From assembly GCA_016283755.1 (NCBI GenBank), contig JAEENO010000048.1, positions 1 through 57,713 of the forward strand: a stretch of DNA of 57,713 nucleotides, written 5' to 3'. This document shows, piece after piece, positions 31,750 to 40,317 of the stretch (the stretch's first letter is position 1; every line of letters starts with the position of its first letter). The translations under genes were made by a program, and so were the position numbers. Origin of the DNA: Lachnospiraceae bacterium. Lineage in GTDB: Bacteria; Bacillota; Clostridia; Lachnospirales; Lachnospiraceae. Under the pieces are notes generated by a model. That model worked only from the letters and a program-made list of their open reading frames with translations. It was not told where the DNA came from and made no database searches.

Positions 31750-32205
31750 ATGAAGGTAAGATTGAAAAGGGTTTTGGGAGTTGTACTAAGTATAGTACTG
31801 GTTCTCTCCTTAATGCCACAGACGACTTTGAAATCAGAGGCTGCAGGTAATACCGTTAAAGGAGTACTTACGAATGACCATACCATGTACATTATCTATG
31901 ATGGGAATTCGTACAGTGCAGGTGGAACATATGCCGGAAAAACCATAAGCGCAGTTTATGATTGCGATGGCGGAAACGGAAAGATGGCAAATTATGGAGA
32001 ATACTCGCCTGCTCCGTGGCATGGCAATCGAGCTAATATATCATCTGTTATAATTGGATATGGTGTGACTCACATAGGCGATTATGCTTTTGGCAGCATG
32101 GTTAATCCGTATCAAAACTTAACAGCTGCAACGCTTTCAAGTACAGTTATAAGTATTGGAGAATATGCGTTTACAAAAAGTAAGTTGACAAGTATTATAA
32201 TTCCT
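31750..32205 (+). repeat. Direct repeat, N-terminal block copy 1
   Basis: Aligns without gaps to 34889-35344 (offset 3139 bases) with long identical stretches, for example around 31888-31930. The 3' part of the same genes (33477-34000 against 36480-37004, offset about 3004) is also nearly identical, while the LRR middle has diverged. Confidence 0.75.
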
Positions 32206-34032
32206 GCAAGTGTTACTGTTATAGATAGGTTTGCTTTTCGTGAGTGCGTTGATCTTGCAACTATAACCATAGCTGAGGGAACAGCACTTCAAAAAATAGA
32301 AGATTACGCTTTTTGTGGGGTGGCCATAACCTCTTTTACTATTCCTGATACGGTAACATACATAGGTGGCTCCGCGTTTTTTGGTTGTAATTCTTTGACA
32401 AGCATTACACTACCTGCAACAGTTCAATATTGGGATCTAGGTATTTTTTCGAGCTGTGAAAACCTTGAAGAAGCGATAATTGAAGATGGAATCACAGTGA
32501 TTCCTGCTTGTACGTTTGAGGACTGCGTGTCACTTACGAATGTGATAATTCCTGATAGTGTTACGGAGATTAAAGAGTATGCCTTTCAAAATTGCTTAAA
32601 GCTTTCGACGATTACACTTCCGAGTTTCATGATGACAATCGGGGAGGGCGCATTTAGTGGGTGCAATGCATTAGCATCATTTACAATTCCGCAGGGCGTG
32701 ATTGCAATTGGAAGAGATACATTTTATGAATGCTATGCGTTGACATCAATTACAATACCGGAAAGGGTGGAGAGCATTGGAGAGAATGCTTTTAAACGTA
32801 GCGGACTTCAAACGGTTGAGTTTTTAGGTACAATTACTACTGTTTTGAGCGATTCATTTACGGATGTCGGTAAGTATACTTATTCAAATACGAACGGATA
32901 CTGGGAATCAAGTGATCAAAATGTAACTCCTGCATCATTAATTATTCCGTATGGTTTTGCTGCAGGAGTACCGGATGAAAACCATAACTGGAAGGGAGGA
33001 TTATTTACAGTAGCATATAGAATGCCTATAACGCTTAATACCAATGGTGGTACTATTAACAGTGGAAATGTTACAAGTTATGTAGAAGGTAATGAGGTTA
33101 CGTTACCGACTGATGTAACAAGAGACGGCTATACATTCGGTGGTTGGTACGATAACAGTGGGTGTACAGGTACTGCAGTAACTACAATACCGGCCACGGC
33201 TACAGGTCCGCAGGAATTCTGGGCAAAGTGGAATTCTGCAATATCTTTTACCATAACCTTTAAGGTCGTAAACGGTAAATGGAATGACGGAACGACGGAA
33301 GATAAGACGGTAACTTTAAATGGATACGAAGGAGATGTCTTTAAACTTTCGGCAAACCAGATTCCGGGGGCTGGAAGTGCTCCTGATGAAGGTTATAAGG
33401 CAGGTAGCTGGGACGTAGCACCAAGCACAGAGACTGCAATCACAGGTAATGTAACATATACATATACATATGAGGCCGATCCTATCCCGACGCCTCCGAT
33501 TGTAATAACCTACAAAGTTAACTTCGATCCTAACGGTGGTTTATATAACGGCGATAACCTTGAGATAGAAGAAGGAAAACCATTTGGATTCTCATATAGC
33601 GATGGCATGATAATGCGTAAAGGCTATCTTTTTGCAGGCTGGTACACAGCTCCTGTAGGTGGAGAAAGAGTTAAGTCCGATACAATATTCAACGGTACCA
33701 CAACAACACTTTATGCGCATTGGGTAAAAGTTTTCACCGGAAAAGTGTGGTCATTTGAAGCTGTATCATATGCAAGCGGACGTCTTACGGTAGAGGTTCA
33801 AAGACCGGCAACTTCGGTTTCGGGATATGAAGTATCATTCTCGACAGACGGAAAGACCTGGTACACAAGAGATAATAAGATTTCCTGGGCTAATGCCCCT
33901 GTATCAACAATCTACTTGTCAGAGCTTTTATCAGGTAAGTATAAGGTACGTGTCCGCGCCTTTAGATACGATTCCGCAGGCGAAAAAGTCTACGGTGCCT
34001 GGAGTGGAACCCGAAATGTAACGGTAAAATAG
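31750..34032 (+). CDS. Secreted BspA-like leucine-rich-repeat surface protein A
   Basis: 760 residues. Signal peptide 1-32 (KVRLKRVLGVVLSIVLVLSL, cut after SEA), a 65-residue linker domain, about eleven LRR_5/BspA-type repeats of roughly 23 residues (about 100-370, pattern F-x-x-C-x-x-L-x-x-I-x-I-P-x-x-V-x-x-I), InlB B/Listeria-Bacteroides repeats (GYTFGGWYDNS, GYLFAGWYTAPVGG), and a fibronectin-III-like end (YKVRVRAFRYDSAGEKVYGAWSG). No sorting motif or membrane anchor, so it is secreted or held by other means. Likely adhesion. Paralogue B at 34889-37036 has two fewer repeats. Confidence 0.9.
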   Translation: MKVRLKRVLGVVLSIVLVLSLMPQTTLKSEAAGNTVKGVLTNDHTMYIIYDGNSYSAGGTYAGKTISAVYDCDGGNGKMANYGEYSPAPWHGNRANISSVIIGYGVTHIGDYAFGSMVNPYQNLTAATLSSTVISIGEYAFTKSKLTSIIIPASVTVIDRFAFRECVDLATITIAEGTALQKIEDYAFCGVAITSFTIPDTVTYIGGSAFFGCNSLTSITLPATVQYWDLGIFSSCENLEEAIIEDGITVIPACTFEDCVSLTNVIIPDSVTEIKEYAFQNCLKLSTITLPSFMMTIGEGAFSGCNALASFTIPQGVIAIGRDTFYECYALTSITIPERVESIGENAFKRSGLQTVEFLGTITTVLSDSFTDVGKYTYSNTNGYWESSDQNVTPASLIIPYGFAAGVPDENHNWKGGLFTVAYRMPITLNTNGGTINSGNVTSYVEGNEVTLPTDVTRDGYTFGGWYDNSGCTGTAVTTIPATATGPQEFWAKWNSAISFTITFKVVNGKWNDGTTEDKTVTLNGYEGDVFKLSANQIPGAGSAPDEGYKAGSWDVAPSTETAITGNVTYTYTYEADPIPTPPIVITYKVNFDPNGGLYNGDNLEIEEGKPFGFSYSDGMIMRKGYLFAGWYTAPVGGERVKSDTIFNGTTTTLYAHWVKVFTGKVWSFEAVSYASGRLTVEVQRPATSVSGYEVSFSTDGKTWYTRDNKISWANAPVSTIYLSELLSGKYKVRVRAFRYDSAGEKVYGAWSGTRNVTVK

Positions 34033-34047
34033 GTAGTTAAAAATGTA

Positions 34048-34078
34048 AAAAGCGCTCAGGTTCTGCTTGGGCGCTTTT
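34048..34078 (+). terminator. Terminator of surface gene A
   Basis: AAAAGCGCTCAGG paired with CTTGGGCGCTTTT (G-U pairs inside), short loop. Confidence 0.8.
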
Positions 34079-34133
34079 GGTAAAAACGGGCAAAAATGTG
34101 GTATAAATTTAGGGACAAATTTATGGGAAAATA

Positions 34134-34162
34134 TTGAAGACATACGATTTCTATGGTATTAT
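34134..34162 (+). promoter_or_regulatory. Sigma-A promoter of the toxin-antitoxin pair
   Basis: TTGAAG (34134-34139), 17 bases, TATTAT (34157-34162), 30 bases before the antitoxin start. Toxin-antitoxin promoters of this type are usually self-repressed. Confidence 0.65.
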
Positions 34163-34191
34163 TGGGGTATCTTAAGAAAGAAGGTGAAATT

Positions 34192-34446
34192 ATGCCAAGT
34201 ATAAAACCTGTTTCTGCATTGAAGAATTATACAAGTATTGTAGATGAAGTTACTTATGGTAACAGAGTATATTTTACAAAAAACGGTCATGGTAAATGTG
34301 CATTGATTGATATAGATGAATTGGACGAACTTGATAAGCAAAAAGCACTTTTACAGTTGATGACTAAGTTGTCGGAATCGAAGGTTTCTGTAAAGGAAGA
34401 GGGAACTGTTTCTGCAGATGATCTGGAGAAGGAGCTTGGATTATAG
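34192..34446 (+). CDS. Type II antitoxin, Phd/YefM-like
   Basis: 84 residues. The N-terminal half (PSIKPVSALKNYTSIVDEV, then GNRVYFTKNGHGKCALIDIDE) is the Phd/YefM fold that binds DNA as a dimer; the C-terminal acidic tail (VSADDLEKELGL) would wrap the toxin. GAAGGTG lies before ATG 34192; an in-frame ATG at 34153 is upstream of this site and inside the promoter. Two bases separate it from the toxin gene, with the toxin start just after the stop. Confidence 0.88.
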   Translation: MPSIKPVSALKNYTSIVDEVTYGNRVYFTKNGHGKCALIDIDELDELDKQKALLQLMTKLSESKVSVKEEGTVSADDLEKELGL

Positions 34447-34448
34447 AC

Positions 34449-34799
34449 ATGAAGTATAAGCTGGAATACTCACAAATTGTTCGCAGAAAGTTGAAAGTCC
34501 TTAAATCGTATCTTTCAGAGCGATATGGCGAAGAGTTTGCCAAATCGGTTATTAAGAAGATAACAGATAGAACCCGAGAATTGCAGGATAATCCGGAAAT
34601 TGGAGAGGATCTTTCTTTGAAATTCGAAATTGAAACGGATTTTAGGGTTCTGTTTGTTAAGCATAATTATCTGTTTTATTATAAGGATGGCAATACTATT
34701 ATTGTTGCCGAAATGTTCGGTGAAAAAGAGGATTTTATGTATAAGTTATTTGGAATCTCCGGAAGAACCCAAGAGTCAATTGATTATTGGGGCGAATAA
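34449..34799 (+). CDS. Type II toxin, RelE/ParE superfamily
   Basis: 116 residues with the RelE/ParE plan: helix 1 (YSQIVRRKLKVLKSYLSERYG), helix 2 (VIKKITDRTRELQDNPEIG), then the strands FRVLFVKHNYLFYYKDGNTIIVAEMFG (in two parts). A conserved Arg (FRVLFV) and the YLFYY strand are typical; whether it cuts mRNA (RelE) or inhibits gyrase (ParE) cannot be told. Its position between two near-identical surface-protein genes, and its AT-rich codons, suggest arrival with or after the duplication. Confidence 0.88.
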   Translation: MKYKLEYSQIVRRKLKVLKSYLSERYGEEFAKSVIKKITDRTRELQDNPEIGEDLSLKFEIETDFRVLFVKHNYLFYYKDGNTIIVAEMFGEKEDFMYKLFGISGRTQESIDYWGE

Positions 34800-34888
34800 C
34801 ACTTTGTGGTTTAAAAAAGCGCTTAAGAATATAAGCTTAGGTAATATCGCTAATTTTTGTATATATGTGTAAGAGGAGAGTATAAGCG

Positions 34889-37036
34889 ATGGGAAAGCAA
34901 CTTAAAAGGACACTGGGAATATTGTTAAGTATTGTACTGGTACTGACACTTATGCCGCAGACGACTCTGAAATCAGAGGCTGCAGGCGATACCGTCAAGG
35001 GAGTACTTACAAGCGACGGCACTATGTACATTATCTATGATGGGAATTCGTACAGTGCAGGTGGAACATACGCCGGTAAAACCATAAGCGCGGTTTATGA
35101 TTGCGATGGCGGAAACGGAGCGATGGCAGATTATGGAGAATATTCGCCTGCCCCGTGGCATGGCAGTCGAGCTAATATATCATCTGTTGTAATTGGATAT
35201 GGTGTGACCCATATAGGTGATTATGCTTTTGGCAGCATGCTTAATCCGTATCAAAATTTAACATCTGCTACGCTTTCTAGTACAGTTACAAGTATAGGAG
35301 AATATGCGTTTACCAAAAGTAAGTTGACAAGTATTATAATCCCTGCAAATGTTACAACCATAGGCGATTTTGCGTTTTTTGCTTGCGACAACCTTGCAAC
35401 AGTTAATATCGAAGCAGGAACTGTGCTTCAATCAATACGTTATGCAGCTTTTTGGGGAACGGACATAACATCTTTTTCTATCCCGGATACCGTAACGAGC
35501 ATATCTTCGGAGGCATTTTATGGGTGTGAGTCGTTGACAAGTATTACGATACCTTCCGGAGTTACATATTTGGGTGGCGGCGTTTTTTCAGGATGCATTA
35601 GCCTTGAAGAAGCAATAATAGAAGCAGAGATTACGAGAATTGAATTAGGTATGTTTGCATGCTGTTACTCTCTTAGAAATGTAATAATACCGAACGGAGT
35701 AAGCGAGATTGATCATGATGCTTTTGAAGGTTGTTATTCCTTAACTTCAATCACAATACCGGATAGCGTAGAACATGTTCTGGAACATGCTTTTGCGGAT
35801 TCCGGTCTTAGGAGCGTTGAGTTTAAAGGCGAGAGGACACAGGTTGACGGAGACGCTTTTGAAAATGTCGGTAAGTACACTTATACATATGAAGGTGGAA
35901 ACTGGGTTCAAAGCGATCAAAATGTTACTCCTGCAGAATTAATTATTCCATATGGTTTTGCGGCAGGAGCACCGGATGAAAACCATAATTGGAAGGGCGG
36001 ATTATTTACAGCAACATATAGAATGCCTATAACGCTTAATACCAATGGTGGTAGTATTAACAGTGGAAATGTTTCGAGTTATTTAGAAGGTACCGGGGCT
36101 ACATTACCTACCGATATAACGAAAGATGGATATACATTTGGTGGTTGGTATGATAACAGTGAGTGTACGGGTACTGCAGTAACTACAATACCGGTCACGG
36201 CTACAGGTCCGCAGGCATTCTGGGCAAAGTGGAATCCGAATCCGATTTCCGCAACCGTAACATTTAAAGTAGTTAACGGTAAGTGGGATGACGGAACAAC
36301 AGAAGATAAGACGGTAACAATTAATGGTTACACGGGTGATGTTCTTAAACTTCTGGCTAATCAGATTCCGGCAGTAGGAACCAAACCTGACAGTGGTTAT
36401 CAGGAAGGAAGCTGGGATGTAGTTCCAAGTGTAGATACGGCTATCACAGGTAATGTAACATATACATACACATATGTGGCTGAGCCGATCCCGACGCCGC
36501 CTATTGTAATAACTTACAAAGTCAACTTCGATCCTAACGGCGGTATTTATAACGGCGATAACCTTGAGATAGAAGAAGGAAAGCCTTTCGGATTCTCATA
36601 TAGCGACGGCATGATAAAGCGTAAAGGCTATCTCTTTGCAGGCTGGTACACAGCTCCTGTAGGAGGCGAAAGAGTTAAGTCCGATACAATATTCAACGGA
36701 ACTACAACAACACTTTATGCTCATTGGGTAAAAGTTTTCGCCGGAAAAGTGTGGTCCTTTGAAGCAGTATCATACGGCGCAGGTCGTCTCACGGTAGAGG
36801 TACAAAGACCTGCAACAGCGGTTTCGGGATATGAGGTGTCCTTCTCATCGGACGGAAAGACCTGGTACACAAGAGATAATAATATTTCATGGTCCAATGC
36901 CCCTGTATCAACAATCTACCTGTCAGAACTTTTATCAGGTAAGTATAAGGTACGTGTCCGCGCCTTTAGATACGATTCCGCAGGCGAAAAAGTCTACGGC
37001 GCATGGAGCGGAATTAAAACAGTAAATATTAAATAA
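34889..37036 (+). CDS. Secreted BspA-like leucine-rich-repeat surface protein B
   Basis: 715 residues, same plan as protein A: signal peptide (LKRTLGILLSIVLVLTL, cut after SEA), linker, about nine LRR_5 repeats, two InlB-type repeat regions and the fibronectin-III-like C-terminus. It matches A almost residue for residue to about 145 and again from the GKYTYT/DQNVTP region to the end; the 45 missing residues equal two LRR units. No cell-wall sorting signal. AGAGGAGAG precedes the ATG. The variable middle between conserved ends is what one expects of a diversifying binding surface. Confidence 0.9.
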   Translation: MGKQLKRTLGILLSIVLVLTLMPQTTLKSEAAGDTVKGVLTSDGTMYIIYDGNSYSAGGTYAGKTISAVYDCDGGNGAMADYGEYSPAPWHGSRANISSVVIGYGVTHIGDYAFGSMLNPYQNLTSATLSSTVTSIGEYAFTKSKLTSIIIPANVTTIGDFAFFACDNLATVNIEAGTVLQSIRYAAFWGTDITSFSIPDTVTSISSEAFYGCESLTSITIPSGVTYLGGGVFSGCISLEEAIIEAEITRIELGMFACCYSLRNVIIPNGVSEIDHDAFEGCYSLTSITIPDSVEHVLEHAFADSGLRSVEFKGERTQVDGDAFENVGKYTYTYEGGNWVQSDQNVTPAELIIPYGFAAGAPDENHNWKGGLFTATYRMPITLNTNGGSINSGNVSSYLEGTGATLPTDITKDGYTFGGWYDNSECTGTAVTTIPVTATGPQAFWAKWNPNPISATVTFKVVNGKWDDGTTEDKTVTINGYTGDVLKLLANQIPAVGTKPDSGYQEGSWDVVPSVDTAITGNVTYTYTYVAEPIPTPPIVITYKVNFDPNGGIYNGDNLEIEEGKPFGFSYSDGMIKRKGYLFAGWYTAPVGGERVKSDTIFNGTTTTLYAHWVKVFAGKVWSFEAVSYGAGRLTVEVQRPATAVSGYEVSFSSDGKTWYTRDNNISWSNAPVSTIYLSELLSGKYKVRVRAFRYDSAGEKVYGAWSGIKTVNIK

Positions 37037-37048
37037 TAAATAGACTGT

Positions 37049-37082
37049 AAAAGCGCTCGAAGCATAAGCTTTAAGCGCTTTT
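37049..37082 (+). terminator. Terminator of surface gene B
   Basis: AAAAGCGCT (37049-37057) with AGCGCTTTT (37074-37082), inner GAAGC/GCTTT pairing. Resembles the terminator of gene A, consistent with duplication of the whole unit. Confidence 0.85.
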
Positions 37083-37086
37083 AAAT

Positions 37087-37115
37087 TTGACTTCTTATAT
37101 TGAAATCACTATAAT
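37087..37115 (+). promoter_or_regulatory. Sigma-A promoter of the MBOAT-SGNH pair
   Basis: TTGACT (37087-37092), 17 bases, TATAAT (37110-37115), 40 bases before the start codon and directly downstream of the terminator. Confidence 0.85.
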
Positions 37116-37155
37116 TATATTGATTTAGAATGCAAACAATTAAACTGAGGTAATT

Positions 37156-38604
37156 ATGGTATTTAATTCAATTGATTTCCTGGTATTCTTCCCGATTGTA
37201 TGCCTTGTGTATTTTATAATCCCGAAGAAAATTAGATATATCTGGCTTCTTATAGCAAGCTATTATTTCTATATGAGCTGGAACCCTAAGTATGCGGTTT
37301 TAATAGCACTTTCGACAGCTATCACCTATCTTAGCGGTATCCTTATAAGTAAGTCGGATAAGACGTGGAAGAAAAACCTTTGCGTTGCGGGTTCCTTCAT
37401 AATTAACTTGGGAATTCTCGCAGTATTTAAGTACGGTAATTTCTTCTTATACAATGTCTATACCGCAGCCAATGCAATTGGAATTCATATGAGGGAGACG
37501 AGACTCGATCTGCTTCTGCCGGTCGGAATCTCTTTCTATACCTTCCAGGCATTAAGTTACACGATGGACGTATATAGAGACAGGATCAAGCCTGAGAAGA
37601 ACTTTTTAACGTATGCACTGTTCGTTTCATTCTTCCCACAGCTCGTTGCGGGACCTATCGAGCGTTCGGAGAATCTCCTTACACAGATTCAGAAAGTCGA
37701 TAAGATAGAGCTTTATGATTATAAGCGCATAAAAGACGGCTTCATGGTCATGCTCTGGGGCTTTTTCCAGAAGCTTGTAATCGCAGACCGTGTCTCTATC
37801 GTAGTTAAAGAAGTATATAAGAATTATCAGAATTACGGCGCAGTAGAATTAATCCTTGCGTCCGTACTTTTTGCGTTCCAGATATACTGTGACTTCGGCG
37901 GATATTCCAATATCGCGAGAGGCGCAGCCAAGGTTATGGGCTTTAAGCTTATGCATAACTTTAAGCAGCCGTACCTTGCGACATCCATCAAGGATTTCTG
38001 GAGAAGATGGCACATATCTCTTACGACCTGGTTTACGGATTACCTCTACATACCGCTCGGTGGCAACCGCAAAGGCACCTTCCGTAAGTACCTTAATATC
38101 CTCATAGTTTTCGCGGTATCGGGTCTCTGGCACGGCGCAAGCTATAATTTTGTGGTATGGGGACTTGTCCATGCTCTGTTCCAGATTGTCGGCGACATAA
38201 AGAATCGTACTTTTAATATAAAAGCTCCAACCACCATGTCGGGGAAAATCTTCAAGGTTATAGGCACTTTTATCCTGACAGACTTTGCGTGGGTATTCTT
38301 TGCATCAGATAGATTTATGCATGCAATGCATATCTTCGGTCAGATGACAAAAAGCTTCAAGGCGGGCTCGCTCCTTGATTTAGGCCTTGACATGGCTAAC
38401 TGGTGGATTCTTATAATAGCAATAATTGTCCTTATAACGGTTGATATTATTCATGAGAAGAAGATATCACTCATTAGGCTATTTAATAACAGCAACATAG
38501 TATTAAGATACGTGATGGCGTTGGCGCTTTTCTGGGCCGTGATTCTCTTCGGAGTCTACGGTTACGGTTACGACGCAAGCACGTTCATCTATTTCCAGTT
38601 CTAG
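37156..38604 (+). CDS. MBOAT family O-acyltransferase (AlgI/DltB-like)
   Basis: 482-residue polytopic membrane enzyme with about eleven helices. It transfers an acyl group, usually acetyl, across the membrane to an exported polymer or glycan. Signatures: SYYFYMSWNPKYA at the start, LPVGISFYTFQALSYTMDVY (near 117-136), FFPQLVAGPIER, and DFWRRWHISLTTWFTDYLYIPLGGN with the catalytic His in SGLWHGASYNFVVWG. The downstream SGNH-like gene is its usual partner, completing acyl transfer outside. The acceptor (teichoic acid, exopolysaccharide or a surface glycoprotein) is not known. Confidence 0.93.
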   Translation: MVFNSIDFLVFFPIVCLVYFIIPKKIRYIWLLIASYYFYMSWNPKYAVLIALSTAITYLSGILISKSDKTWKKNLCVAGSFIINLGILAVFKYGNFFLYNVYTAANAIGIHMRETRLDLLLPVGISFYTFQALSYTMDVYRDRIKPEKNFLTYALFVSFFPQLVAGPIERSENLLTQIQKVDKIELYDYKRIKDGFMVMLWGFFQKLVIADRVSIVVKEVYKNYQNYGAVELILASVLFAFQIYCDFGGYSNIARGAAKVMGFKLMHNFKQPYLATSIKDFWRRWHISLTTWFTDYLYIPLGGNRKGTFRKYLNILIVFAVSGLWHGASYNFVVWGLVHALFQIVGDIKNRTFNIKAPTTMSGKIFKVIGTFILTDFAWVFFASDRFMHAMHIFGQMTKSFKAGSLLDLGLDMANWWILIIAIIVLITVDIIHEKKISLIRLFNNSNIVLRYVMALALFWAVILFGVYGYGYDASTFIYFQF

Positions 38605-38613
38605 GAGGTTACA

Positions 38614-39954
38614 ATGAAAAAAGCTCTTAAAGTGATAGCCTCCGTCCTTATCTTCGTTCTTCTTTGCGGAGGAATTAATAAGGGGATTGGCTATATAACA
38701 AATGACGATACACTCTATTTTTCGAGAGTGGCTATAAAAGAGATGTACGATACGCCGGGCATCGATACGGTGTATCTTGGCGCGTCCGTAGCATTCTATG
38801 CGTTGGATCCTGACTTTATAGATTCGCGCCTTGGCACGAATTCCTTTAACCTTGCGACCATGCATCAGAACATGGACGGTTCTTTATACTTACTTAAGGA
38901 AGCATATAGAACGCATCATATTAAGGAAGCGTATGTTGACGTATTCTATGAGATAGCGACGCTTTTTGAAGCTGAGAGGCGTAAGGATTTAACGAGTATG
39001 TATCTTATCACGGATTATACGAAGCCTTCGCTTGATAAATTATTGTATGAGATTAACGGTTCGAACGATAAGCACTACTTTAACACCTTCCTTATTTCAA
39101 GACGTAACTGGAATCTTCTTTTAGACCCAAGTCACATTAAGGATGTCGTAAGTAAGAAGCTTACCACGGTATATAGAGAGGGTGGTCTTGTATATAAGGA
39201 GACCAAGCCTAACGAGTATATAGGACGCGGTTTTGTTCAGAATAATAAAAAGCTCCAGACGGAAGGTAATCTTTTCAGGACCGCCCGTCACAATCCGATT
39301 GATATATCAAAGCTCAGCTCTACCTGGGTGGAATCTCTGGAAGAGATAATAGATTTCTGTGAAAAGCACGATATTAAGCTTCACTTGATTGCGACACCGC
39401 TTTCCAATTATAGAATCTTAAGTATCGGTAACTATGATGATTTCATTGCTTTTATCAATCATGAAATAGAAGGTACGCACGCGGACTATTATGATTTTAA
39501 CCTTCTTCGTGAGGAATTTTTCCCGGATACGACGACGAGCTTCTCGGACGATCATCATATGAGTATGCAGGGAACGGAGTATTTTGAGCAGGCCTTCTGC
39601 ATGCTTATGTCCGGCGAAGCCTCAAGGGAAGAGCTTTTCTACGATTCTATTGAAGAAAAGTTCGCGACAATGAAGAAGAATGTCTTCGGATTTGTACTTA
39701 GTGAGGGCGATGATTATGATATTACGGTAACGCCTGTAACGACGATCACAGAGGGTGAGTATTCTTACTATATAGAAGTTAACGATGCCGACAAGAATCC
39801 AATGTGGACATTTGACACAACGGTTGACGACGGACTTATGACGGTGAATAACGGAGTGCACTTTACATATGGTGAGGATCATTGTGTCGTTATTGTTAAG
39901 TGCTTTGTTGACGGTGAACTTAAGGCTACTGCAGCCTTTGAACTTAATAAATAA
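38614..39954 (+). CDS. Extracytoplasmic SGNH-like acyltransferase partner
   Basis: 446 residues: an N-terminal membrane anchor (about 5-25), an SGNH/AlgX/DltD-like domain with the Ser block TVYLGASVAFYALDP (near 48-62) and the Asp/His block FSDDHHMSMQGTEYFEQ (near 310-326), and a beta-rich C-terminal domain of about 95 residues that might bind the glycan. Encoded nine bases after the MBOAT gene (AGGAGG). The pair likely moves an acyl group from a cytoplasmic donor to an exported polymer. Confidence 0.82.
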   Translation: MKKALKVIASVLIFVLLCGGINKGIGYITNDDTLYFSRVAIKEMYDTPGIDTVYLGASVAFYALDPDFIDSRLGTNSFNLATMHQNMDGSLYLLKEAYRTHHIKEAYVDVFYEIATLFEAERRKDLTSMYLITDYTKPSLDKLLYEINGSNDKHYFNTFLISRRNWNLLLDPSHIKDVVSKKLTTVYREGGLVYKETKPNEYIGRGFVQNNKKLQTEGNLFRTARHNPIDISKLSSTWVESLEEIIDFCEKHDIKLHLIATPLSNYRILSIGNYDDFIAFINHEIEGTHADYYDFNLLREEFFPDTTTSFSDDHHMSMQGTEYFEQAFCMLMSGEASREELFYDSIEEKFATMKKNVFGFVLSEGDDYDITVTPVTTITEGEYSYYIEVNDADKNPMWTFDTTVDDGLMTVNNGVHFTYGEDHCVVIVKCFVDGELKATAAFELNK

Positions 39955-39961
39955 TTATTTG

Positions 39962-39980
39962 CGGGCTCTTATTAAGGGCC
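39962..39980 (+). other. Hairpin before the Dabb gene
   Basis: GGGCTCTT paired with AAGGGCCC (one G-U), loop ATT, directly after the SGNH stop codon. No U run follows, so it is perhaps a processing site or partial terminator. Confidence 0.45.
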
Positions 39981-40000
39981 CAAATAACGGAGGGTATGAA

Positions 40001-40303
40001 ATGGTTAAGCATATTATTCTATGGAATCTTAAGGATGAGTACGATGATGCTAAGAAGGAAGAGATTAAGGCAGGTATAAAGAAGAGCCTTGAGGCCCTTA
40101 ACGGTGTAGTTCCGGGACTTATCAAGCTTGAGATAGTGACTAAGACGCTTCCTACGGCAACCTGCGACCTTATGCTTTATTCTGAGCTAGAGTCTCCTGA
40201 AGCATTGAAGGGATACGCAGTGCATCCTGAGCATGTACATGCTGCGGATACATATGTAAGACCTTATACCAAGACACGTACTTGTATAGATTACGAAGTT
40301 TAA
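40001..40303 (+). CDS. Dabb (stress-responsive A/B barrel) family protein
   Basis: 100 residues forming one dimeric alpha-beta barrel: MVKHIILWNLKDEYDDAKKEE (in two parts), the central GVVPGLIKLEI, the DLMLYSELESPEALKGY segment and HPEHVHAADTYV near the end. Family members are small cytosolic proteins of mostly unknown catalytic role. CGGAGGG six bases before ATG 40001 fixes the start; the longer open frame upstream lacks a site. It lies 14 bases before feoB. Confidence 0.9.
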   Translation: MVKHIILWNLKDEYDDAKKEEIKAGIKKSLEALNGVVPGLIKLEIVTKTLPTATCDLMLYSELESPEALKGYAVHPEHVHAADTYVRPYTKTRTCIDYEV

Positions 40304-40317
40304 AAGGACGCGAGAAA

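Noticed and set aside
31750-37036. Cell-wall sorting signal in the BspA-like proteins
   Set aside because: Both end in a fibronectin-III-like domain with no LPxTG-type motif, hydrophobic tail or positive end.
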